From the NCBI GenBank assembly GCA_002150815.3, contig NDFF03000219.1:1-10535 (forward strand): DNA of 10,535 nt, read 5' to 3'. Below the pieces are notes generated by a model. The model had not been told where the DNA came from. It ran no database searches and saw only the letters and a program-made list of their open reading frames with translations. Below are positions 1 to 6,368 of the stretch, one piece after another; position 1 is the stretch's first letter, and each line of letters opens with the position of its first letter. The position numbers were made by a program, and so were the translations under genes. Source of the DNA: Grammothele lineata. Taxonomy: Eukaryota > Basidiomycota > Agaricomycetes > Polyporales > Polyporaceae.

Positions 1-34
1 GCTTTTTAGAGCTTTTTTAAAATTTTGCTAGGGC

Positions 35-272
35 TTATAAGACACTCTGCCTGCCTTATATATAGATGTTTATGTATAAATGAACATGTAAACACATTTA
101 CTTTTTGTTTTCAGCTACTTGTCAAGCACTGTTCTGTCTTACAATCTGTCTTATAGTGTCTTCTGTAAGACCACTTCAAGACCAAGGGTGGTCTTATTCA
201 AGAAGGTACGCTACCTATGAAAGACGGTGGTCTTAGTCTTATAGTGTCTTATGGGGGGTGCCGTAAGACCAC
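35..272. repeat. GTCTTA/TAAGAC motif array with nested inverted repeats
   Basis: The hexamer GTCTTA occurs on the plus strand at 136-141, 148-153, 191-196, 230-235 and 236-241, and its complement TAAGAC at 38-43, 166-171 and 264-269. A 15-nt unit (GTCTTATAGTGTCTT) is present twice, at 148-162 and 236-250. Two perfect 9-bp inverted repeats are formed by TAAGACCAC/GTGGTCTTA: 166-174 with 188-196, and in the opposite order 227-235 with 264-272. The first 120 bases are clearly more AT-rich than the rest of the window. Arrays like this occur in subterminal regions of DNA transposons, where the transposase binds; that is inference, since no transposase or outer element end is visible. Confidence 0.55.
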
Positions 273-786
273 ATAAGCTAGACTACGTTTTCCTGATGAA
301 GGCTGGGGTTCTCAAAGCAATATCCTCTCGTGGCCCGGAAAGGACTTCTGAACATCAAGACGCACCCATTAGAACCACGCATTGACCTCTGCATATAGGC
401 TACGCCGCCACACATAACTCGCACATGCCGTGGGGGCCCATCATTGGTATGTAACTGCACGCTTCTTCTCCATCTAATGTTCCCCTCCTCATTCCATGCT
501 TTCTCCCTGTCTAAATGTCTTGTGCAAGGTGGACTGTAACCGAGGCTAACCGATTCCGCCAGCACCCTCCATGGCGCACACACGACTCGCAGGCACGGGA
601 TGGGGTGCATGGGAGCTAAGAGGTCTCAGATGAGGTTGGGCACGCTGCTTGGTAAGTTGTATATAGCTTTGAAGGTCGAGCTCGCGAATACGGTGTACAA
701 AGGAGATAGGCAGAAAGGCTTTGCGCGGGGTACTGGAAGTTATGTAAAACTTGTTGATTTGCACAGACTTGAGGTGCCTTAATTAT
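273..786. other. Intergenic stretch without a supported gene
   Basis: No reading frame here shows a recognisable domain or plausible exon structure. The longest open frame (minus strand, about 110 codons, 278-610) is rich in Arg, Cys and His and resembles nothing I know. I see no tRNA-like cloverleaf and no strong promoter. Confidence 0.4.
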
Positions 787-931
787 TGTAGTGTCCATTT
801 AGTATTGTGTCTAGTGGTCCTAGTCTATGAATGCAACAAGTAGCCAACGAGTACGTGGGGTGTGATTGGTTTGGCTATTCCCATCAAAGTACCGTAGGCC
901 AACGGCCAATACAATCGATTCTCCACGTACG

Positions 932-975
932 AATGGTCGTCTGTACACTCACAAATGGTCGTCTGTACACTCACA
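932..975. repeat. Perfect 22-bp tandem duplication
   Basis: Positions 932-953 and 954-975 are identical 22-mers beginning AATGGTCGTCTG and ending CACTCACA. The copy that would follow breaks off after AATG. The unit contains the ATGGTCG motif that recurs further downstream. Confidence 0.9.
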
Positions 976-1145
976 AATGATTGCGCCCGTTTGAGAACGG
1001 TTGCGCGGGCAGCTAGCAATGGTCAAGCAGTGGTCATGTATGATAGCGTCGCCCCTTAGTTATGATCGTGCAATGATCGCGCACGGTCGAGCGCCCCCTG
1101 CGTCCCGATCATGGCCGACCATATCCCGTAGGCGGTATGGTCGCC
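933..1145. repeat. ATGRTCG motif cluster with a palindrome at its end
   Basis: The 7-mer ATGRTCG is found at 933-939, 955-961, 1062-1068, 1073-1079 and 1137-1143 on the plus strand and at 1106-1112 and 1116-1122 on the minus strand. The last two copies of opposite orientation form an inverted repeat: GGCCGACCATA at 1113-1123 against TATGGTCGCC at 1136-1145, with a 12-nt spacer. It could be a protein-binding array in the regulatory part of a transposable element; the function is unknown. Confidence 0.5.
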
Positions 1146-1405
1146 AGTGATCTTGCGCTATCGCGGCCCGACGGAAGGCTATAGGATTCCATCGCTCCGT
1201 TATCGCGTCCGACGAGGACTATCATAGTCTATGTAAGTCTACCACATATTATCACGCTTGCTCGTAGAATTCCCCGTTTGCTGATGTGTGTAGCTGTACT
1301 TGTGACCTGTTCCATTGTTCCGGATATGTACATCCTTGTATTTGTATTAGTTCACATACGGACATCCTTACTATCACTCGCTTACGTATGCTACTCCTGC
1401 TCGTG

Positions 1406-1413
1406 TATATAAG
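1406..1413 (+). promoter_or_regulatory. TATA box of an LTR-like promoter
   Basis: TATATAAG lies about 30 nt upstream of a strong hairpin and pyrimidine-rich sequence (1420-1456). This is the arrangement of the U3/R junction in fungal LTR retrotransposons and of some strong polymerase II promoters. No gag-pol frame follows, so if it is an LTR it is solitary or decayed. Confidence 0.4.
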
Positions 1414-1435
1414 GAGGACTTTCCCCTACGCACTG

Positions 1436-1465
1436 CTCCTCAGTCTTCACTCTCATACTGAGGAG
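1436..1465 (+). repeat. 9-bp perfect hairpin at the presumed transcription start
   Basis: CTCCTCAGT (1436-1444) pairs perfectly with ACTGAGGAG (1457-1465) across a 12-nt loop. It starts about 25-30 nt downstream of the TATA box, so it would form the 5' end of a transcript. Its last base is also the G of a GTAAGT splice donor-like sequence, so folding could hide that donor. Confidence 0.6.
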
Positions 1466-1610
1466 TAAGTACACTCATTTACATCTATGCTTACTATGCT
1501 TACTTACATGTACTTGTAGTCGCATCTCTGTGTGTCTTACAGATACCGTTATATGCAATATAACTGAGTCTTTGCTCTCATACTGAGGATTGCATCTCTG
1601 TGTCTTATAG
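1441..1610 (+). repeat. Duplicated segment; one copy lacks an intron-like 55 nt
   Basis: Copy A is 1441-1464 plus 1520-1542; copy B is 1566-1610. The first blocks (1441-1464 and 1566-1589) match at 21 of 24 positions, and both are followed by a TC/TT dinucleotide and then GCATCTCTGTG and TCTTA(C/T)AG. In copy A the two blocks are separated by 1465-1519, which starts GTAAGT and ends TTGTAG and is 55 nt long, the usual size of introns in this window. In copy B they are directly joined. The simplest reading is that copy B derives from a spliced RNA; an insertion in copy A is the alternative. Confidence 0.55.
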
Positions 1611-2371
1611 GTGTCACATGGCGGTGCTGCCCTTCAGGTTCAGCTCTCCACTGCGGTTCTAGACTTCAACACTCAATGACTTCATTCAATGCCAGCCAGA
1701 GCTCCTGGTAAGCCACAATTGTGATTGCGACACGGCAAAGAAGAGACGTATATTTATGGGCCCATGACTTGTTCAGCTTCCTCTAGCAATTTTGCGGATA
1801 CAATGTATTACTCTACCAGTACTCACAAATTATAAGGAGTGTGACATGGCCCCCGTCGAGCGTGGCAGTATCTTTTTGAAGCTTGGAACCCACTCATATA
1901 GTCGCCCTGCGTGTAAACGCCGTAGCAGGCAACAAATGCGGTGTGATTCTGCTCATCACTTTCCTCTTAGACTTACTTAGATCATGCTATTTTTGCTGCG
2001 CGCACCGCCAGATAATTCGCGCACACACCAATAGCTTAACTTAACCGTCGTTCGTGCAAGCTGCTCGGTACTTGGCGGAACTAATAACTCTTAGTTTTGC
2101 GGGCACAGCCCCAGCGCCCGACTTATCGGGCACGGGACTGGGTCATCACGGCGGCATCACGCGTGACGAGACACGTCGAATCTGCGTTGGGCCAATCTTA
2201 GCTCCCTTAGGTTCTCCCAAAGTCCTATACACAGAGCACGATAAACAAGACAGCCCGTCAGCCAGAGGAACAGTACAATCAACTTAGAAGAGCACATCAA
2301 ACATTACAGCGTATGTAGCATGCCAGCTCAATGAGACTAAACATTGTGATTCGTAAAAATCAATGCCCCCT
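1611..2371. other. Intergenic stretch and 3' flank of the transporter gene
   Basis: No supported gene. A small nested hairpin lies at 2110-2142: GCCCGA (2116-2121) with TCGGGC (2126-2131), and outer CCCAG (2110-2114) with CTGGG (2138-2142). The roughly 90 bases next to the transporter stop codon are more AT-rich and are likely its 3' untranslated region, but I see no unambiguous AATAAA on the minus strand. Confidence 0.4.
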
Positions 2372-4206
2372 TCACACCTGCTCCTGCGACAGCTTCTCAT
2401 CTGCATCCTCGCGTACGCCACCGGAGCGCGATCCCTTGACGTCGGCGATGTGCGTGTCGTTCGCAATGAGTTCGCGGCGATAGCGCGCACTCGTGATTGG
2501 AGTCGAGTTCTGGTAGAGAAGATCGATCTGCTCGAGCGACAATCCCTTGGTCTCGGGTATGCAGAAGTACGTGAAGAGCACGCATCCGAGACATGTCGAG
2601 CCCCAGATAAAGAAGACCTTGACACCGAGGTCGGCATTACCGGCACCCGGGTTGACCAGGTACGGAGTCGCAAACGCGATGGCCCAGTTCCAGAGCCTAC
2701 TCGGACATTCGTCAGCAAGAGTGAGTCAGACATACGAGAATGCGACACTTGCCAGTTGGACGCAACGGAGAGCGAGATAGCCTTCGCGCGGACGTTGAGC
2801 GGGAAGATCTCACCAGTGATGACCCACGCAATCGGCCCCCACGTTGAAGCAAAGGCGGCGATGTAGATGCAGACGAGGGCAATGAGCGCCTGCTGACCAG
2901 ACTTGTTGTTGATCGAAATGGTGACACCAACGATGGCGACGAGGAATTCACATATACACATGACGACGGCTCCCCAGAGCAAGAGCGGGCGGCGGCCGAC
3001 CTTCTCGATACCCCACATACCGGGGAGGGTCATGAAGACGTTGACGATGGCGGTAGCAATGGTGATCAAGAAGGCGTTTTTGATGCCCGCATTCTGGAAG
3101 AAATTGGTACCGTCTAGGAACGGCAAACGTCAACGACGACTACAAGCGGTGAATGCACTTGAACTCACAATAGAAGATGAAGTTGATACCAGTGAGCTGC
3201 TGCCAGGCCTGGATGAAGATCCCGGTGAGAGTACGGAAGAAAATCTTGTTATGCGAAAACTTGAAGCAATCAAGGTAAGAACTCTCGCCCATCTCCTCTT
3301 CTTCCTTGAGGGCGGCGCGAATGTCCTCGAGCTCAATGAGGAGCTCAGCATCGTCGACGGGAAGGGAAGTAAGACGGGACAACGACTTGGCGGCATCCGC
3401 ATCGCGACCTCTCTTGATGAGCCAACGGGGTGTCTGCAAAACAGCGGTCTCAGCATGGTTGTGACGCCCCATGATAGATAGCGAACCCACCTCGGGGAGG
3501 AAGAACATCCCAGTGAAGAGGATGAAAGCCCAGATGAATTGGATGGCGATAGGGATCTGCCACGCCGAGTGGTTCGGGCGGTCCTTGGTCGCGTTGTTGA
3601 GGACGCTAGCGAGGAGGATACCGATGGTGATAGCGAACTGATAACCGCCAACGACGGCGCCGCGGATCCACTTGGGGGAGCACTCGGACTGGTACATGGG
3701 GATGAGCATGGACACGAGGCCGACGCCAAAGCCGGCGAAGAAGCGGCCAAAGACGAAGGTAGTAAGGTTGCTAGCACCAGTCTGGAGAGCCACGCCAAGG
3801 GAAAAGACGACACAAGAGCCGATGATAGAGAGACGACGGCCGACGAGGTCGGCAACGGGAGCGCCGCCAAGAGCACCTGAGAAGCGGCTGGAGGTTAGAG
3901 CGAGCGGGGCAAGAGGAGGAACGAGAACGAACCAAAGAAGGTACCAGCGGAGAGGATGGAGACGATGAGGGATTCGCGGGAAGTGAGAAGGCGGAAGGGG
4001 AGCTTGGTGGGATCGTCGGGCTGGTAGCGCTCGCCGAAGAGCTCGAGCCAGTCGTTCATCTGGATGATGCCGGAGATGGTGCCGGTGTCGTAGCCGAAGA
4101 GGATGCCTCCAAAGGCGGCGAAGGCGACCATGAAGATGCCTACGAAGCGATTCTTGGGTGCGGAGGCACCGATGCCTGCGCCTGCTGCTGCTGGACCACC
4201 TGCCAT
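2372..4206 (-). CDS. MFS hexose transporter (sugar/H+ symporter type), five exons
   Basis: Exons in transcript order: 4206-3933, 3876-3491, 3433-3169, 3113-2753, 2696-2372 (stop included), giving 536 aa, a normal length for fungal hexose transporters. Introns are 56, 57, 55 and 56 nt. The protein imports hexoses across the plasma membrane. Family signatures in order: FGYDTGTISG at 37-46; GAPVADLVGRR at 96-106 with the D-x-x-GRR loop; GRFFAGFGVG and PMYQSE in the first half; PETPR at 219-223 before the central cytoplasmic loop; QQLTGIN at 298-304 followed by YYGTNFF; EKVGRRP in the second half (GRR at 348-350); ITGEIFP; and PETKG at 476-480 closing the last membrane segment, then a hydrophilic tail of about 56 residues. 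The start was chosen because the short tail MAGGPAAAG directly precedes the first membrane helix; the frame stays open upstream, but that sequence is Arg/Pro-rich and not protein-like. Which sugar it prefers cannot be read from the sequence. Confidence 0.93.
2697..2752 (-). other. Probable GC-AG intron of the transporter gene
   Basis: On the minus strand exon 4 ends in AACTG and the intron begins GCAAGT, the classical consensus for GC donors. A CTGAC branch-like site follows, and the intron ends GAGTAG. Splicing here gives VASNWLWNWAIAFATPYLVN (425-444), which matches the strongly conserved family pattern. The nearest GT donor giving the right frame (GTCGCA, starting at 2746) would insert Gln-Val between SNW and LWN and has a poor donor sequence. 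Confidence 0.72.
3434..3490 (-). other. 57-nt intron without stop codon inside the PETPR motif
   Basis: The intron starts GTGGGT and ends TTTTGCAG and separates Glu220 from Thr221. It is a multiple of three and free of stop codons in frame, so an unspliced message would stay open and encode 19 extra residues between PE and TPR. Removal restores the conserved PETPRWLIKRGR motif, so splicing is the expected state. Confidence 0.8.
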
Positions 4207-5112
4207 CAGGAGGACGGTGCGGGTGAGCTGTGTACGGGTGTGCGACGCGCACGGGAGGCTCCTGGGGGAGCGGGGGAGGCGGTGGAAGCGGGGCAAGGAG
4301 GGGCGCGGGGAAATGGAGGGATGCGGGGTAGATATACGGCGAGCGCGCCTCACGTCAAGGGAAGCACATGGGGCGGCGGCCAAATGAGGAAGAGGGATGG
4401 CAGCGAGGCGGACGGGCAGAACGGAGAGCAGGCGAAGAGCGAGCTTTCCGCCTGATGTCTGCCTGATGAGAGGTGCAACCTTGATCAGAGTTTGCAGAGG
4501 GTCGCGCGCAGGGGTTCGGGCGCGGGCGACGGCGCGGGCGCGAGGGCGTAAAATGGACCGAGGGCCACGGGGGCATGGGGCTCGTCGGAGGCCATCAGGC
4601 AGGTTGACATCGCCCATCGACTCGCGAGAGGACGTTCGTGGGAGGGAATGCGGCCAGAATACACTCGTGGGCACATCTTCCTGCCCAACCTTGTCGCGCT
4701 GCGGTGACTTGTCCAACTGCCGCGCTCCTACGGCCGCTGTTCCCCCGCGCACTGCGCCCCACACGCCCGGTCCTGTCCACGAACGGCGGGCCTGCCCGCG
4801 AATGGCTCCAACCGCGGCTGCTCGACATTCAGAATCGCTCCCCGCACGCCAGCCGCGTTCGGAGGCGTACAGTGTCCGACGTACAGTCCCCGGACCCGCC
4901 GCCCCTTGCGCACGCGACATTCCGGTCGCGCCCCCAGCTCGGTTTGTCTCCACGTTTGCTTAAGCCTGGGATCCGACACAGCATGTGAGCAACCTTGCCC
5001 GCACCCGTGCCTGAGCTAACGTACCGCACGGCCAGGACCTCCCTCCGCTGCCAGCGAGCTCCATCCGCGGGCGCCTGGCCGCGATCGAGACCGTCGGTAG
5101 GAGGAGCCCCCT
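4207..5112 (-). promoter_or_regulatory. Promoter and leader of the transporter; GC-rich intergenic
   Basis: No supported gene. Read on the minus strand, the part next to the transporter start (4207-4330) is a strong pyrimidine tract, as is common in fungal 5' leaders. A TATA-like sequence GTATATCTA lies at 4329-4337, about 125 bp upstream of the start codon. Further upstream the DNA is GC-rich, with long open frames on both strands that are Arg/Pro/Ala-rich and typical of composition rather than coding. The end near 5112 must hold the 3' untranslated region of the neighbouring minus-strand gene. Confidence 0.45.
4262..4328 (+). promoter_or_regulatory. Five SYGGRG (CreA/Mig1-type) motifs upstream of the transporter
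   Basis: CTGGGG at 4262-4267 and GCGGGG at 4270-4275, 4288-4293, 4305-4310 and 4323-4328 all match SYGGRG, the binding consensus of the glucose repressor CreA/Mig1. Five lie within 67 bp. Caution: they lie between the TATA-like sequence and the start codon, thus probably in the transcribed leader, and in GC-rich DNA the motif is frequent by chance. Confidence 0.3.
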
Positions 5113-6224
5113 TCACGCCAACTTCGCTGCGATCATCATCCGCTCAAAGTCGGCGAGGCCCACCGTGCCATCGGCGGAGGAAGAGAAGACGGCGAGCATG
5201 TCCACGGTCTGCAGTCCCGACAGCCGCCAGGGTCAGCGAATCCGTTGTGATCGCAGTGAGCCACGGCGCTCACCTCCTCGGCCGAGATCTTCTCTTTGAG
5301 GAGGGCTGCGACGCGGGAGATGTCCCGGATGCCAATCCGTTGCTGCTCGAGTTCCTTGTCCCCGGCGTCGGGGAAGAAGAGCGCGAAGGCGGCCCGACAT
5401 TTGCGTCTCTGGCGCGCAGTCAGAGTCTGTTCGCCGTGGCCTTGGACAGGGGACCGCGCGCCCCGGCCGCCGCTCCTCGTCTTCCGCGCGCCCCCGGCCC
5501 TCCGCTGGCCGCCCTTGTTCGGTCCCGTCCGTGGGCGGTCGACGTATTCCTCGTCCGAGTCTTGTCCCTCGCTCCCGGCCCCGCGTCCCGAGTCCGAGTC
5601 TACACCGTCCGAACCGACATACTCATCCGCCGAATCTGTCCCATTCGAGTCCGCCGCAGAGTCCGAGTCGTGCTTCTCCATCTCGTCCTCCATGCCGTCC
5701 AACAGCGCCGCGCAGACGGCTCGCCAGTCCTTCCGGCTCACAACACCGCCCTCGTCCGCAAGGACATCGTGGTCTTCATTACGCCGTGCGCCCGAGTTCC
5801 ACCCAGACGCGGCGTTGCGGAAAACGGTGAGAACGTCCTCGTCGTCCGGTGGCAGGTCCAAAATCTCCAGCGCTCGAGGAATCGCCGACAGGGGTATTCC
5901 CTCTATCTCTTTCCCGTCCGATAGAGGCGAGCCTTCAACTACGAATCCTCCAGGCCCCGCGCTCCCTTCGACTACGAATCCGCCGGGGGTCGGCTCAGGT
6001 ATGAAACCTCCAGCCGCGGGAACATCGTCAACAATAAAACCACCTGGCTGTGGGCTGTGTTGAGCCTTGCGCCGCTTGCGAATATGTCTGGATTCTGCGT
6101 GCGCGCTTTCTGTTACATGGTTGAATGCGGCATCGATGCGAGTTCTGAGAGCGACAGGAAGTGATGTAAAGGCCGAGTCGACGGTGCTGTCGACCGAGAC
6201 ACGATCGTTGTCGTTTGCAGACAT
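5113..6224 (-). CDS. Acidic, EF-hand-like protein of unknown function, two exons
   Basis: Exon 1 is 6224-5274 (317 codons), the intron 5273-5209 (65 nt, GTGAGC...CTGCAG), and exon 2 5208-5113 (31 codons plus stop), giving 348 aa. Without splicing, the frame runs into a low-quality Pro/Ser-rich tail, whereas splicing joins KEKISAEE to TVDMLAVFSSSADG. Order of parts: a polar N-terminus; a basic RKRRK cluster at 49-53 that could be a nuclear signal; four GGF[IV] repeats at 61-95; a helix-loop-helix-like stretch 112-178 (RALEILDLPPDDEDVLTVF, then VVSRKDWRAVCAALL); an Asp/Ser/Glu-rich linker 178-229; a basic Gly/Arg patch 231-258; and a C-terminal EF-hand-like pair (RKCRAAFALFF at 274-284, loop 326-337 ending before FERMM). 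The last loop has D at position 5, G at 6, V at 8 and D at 12 but S at 1 and 3, so calcium binding is doubtful. The layout recalls calmodulin/centrin-type proteins that bind a partner without calcium. It is divergent from the condensin gene and may share its regulation. No function can be assigned. Confidence 0.75.
5937..6047 (-). repeat. Four GGF[IV] short linear repeats in the EF-hand-like protein
   Basis: Residues 61-64, 72-75, 81-84 and 92-95 read GGFI, GGFI, GGFV and GGFV, each preceded within a few residues by Pro or Ala and followed by one or more acidic residues (VDD, PE, VE, VE). Spacing is 11, 9 and 11 residues. Such repeated hydrophobic-acidic peptides often dock on a partner protein; FIVDD and FVVE loosely resemble SUMO-interacting motifs. 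That is inference. Confidence 0.7.
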
Positions 6225-6368
6225 AGCGCGGGCGCCTGCCTATATCCACCGGCCCGCATTATGTCGAAACTGCTGAAGTAAGCTAAGACATCACGTGCGA
6301 CGCGTCGAACGCGTTGGTTGAAACGCGCCTCGTCCTCACCACACCCTCCACATCCCCTCGTGTCCACC
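6225..6368. promoter_or_regulatory. 144-bp divergent promoter with cell-cycle boxes
   Basis: All the space between the start codons of the EF-hand-like protein (minus, 6224) and the condensin subunit (plus, 6369) is 144 bp, so both genes must share regulatory sequence. It holds an E-box CACGTG (6292-6297), two ACGCGT boxes and a further ACGCG (6323-6327, in AAACGCGCC, the complement of an E2F-like site). No convincing TATA box is seen for the plus-strand gene. Confidence 0.75.
6300..6314. promoter_or_regulatory. Two MluI cell-cycle boxes (MCB, ACGCGT)
   Basis: ACGCGT occurs at 6300-6305 and again at 6309-6314, separated by three bases. This is the perfect palindromic recognition site of the MBF factor (Mbp1/Res-type DNA-binding subunit with Swi6/Cdc10), which drives G1/S transcription in fungi. 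The boxes lie 55-69 bp upstream of the condensin start codon and 76-90 bp upstream of the other gene. Confidence 0.65.

Noticed and set aside
278..610. Minus-strand open frame of 110 codons
   Set aside because: No recognisable domain and odd composition (Arg, Cys, His). It runs into the hexamer array. Not supported as a gene.
780..1620. A complete LTR with TG...CA ends
   Set aside because: A TATA box and leader-like sequence are present and TG/CA candidates exist (for example 787 and 1541 or 1618), but no pair of ends has matching target-site duplications and no primer-binding site or gag-pol frame is convincing.
2903..3481. Plus-strand open frame of 192 codons opposite the transporter
   Set aside because: It is the complement of conserved transporter exons and their introns, with no protein-like features of its own.
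4207..4953. N-terminal extension of the transporter by about 250 residues
   Set aside because: The frame is open upstream of the chosen start but encodes an Arg/Pro/Ala-rich low-complexity sequence, and a TATA-like box and pyrimidine leader lie inside it.
5136..5273. Unspliced C-terminus of the EF-hand-like protein (362-aa version)
   Set aside because: The 65-nt segment 5209-5273 has good GT..AG ends, and its removal replaces a Pro/Ser-rich tail with an EF-hand-like loop and helix.
4397..5924. Long plus-strand open frames (4397-4963, 4638-4988, 4995-5924)
   Set aside because: They result from high GC content and lie partly opposite the EF-hand-like gene; the translations are Arg/Pro/Ser-rich with no domain.
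6239..6246. TATA-like sequence between the divergent genes
   Set aside because: It lies less than 20 bp from the minus-strand start codon, too close for a normal TATA box, and far from a useful distance for the plus-strand gene.
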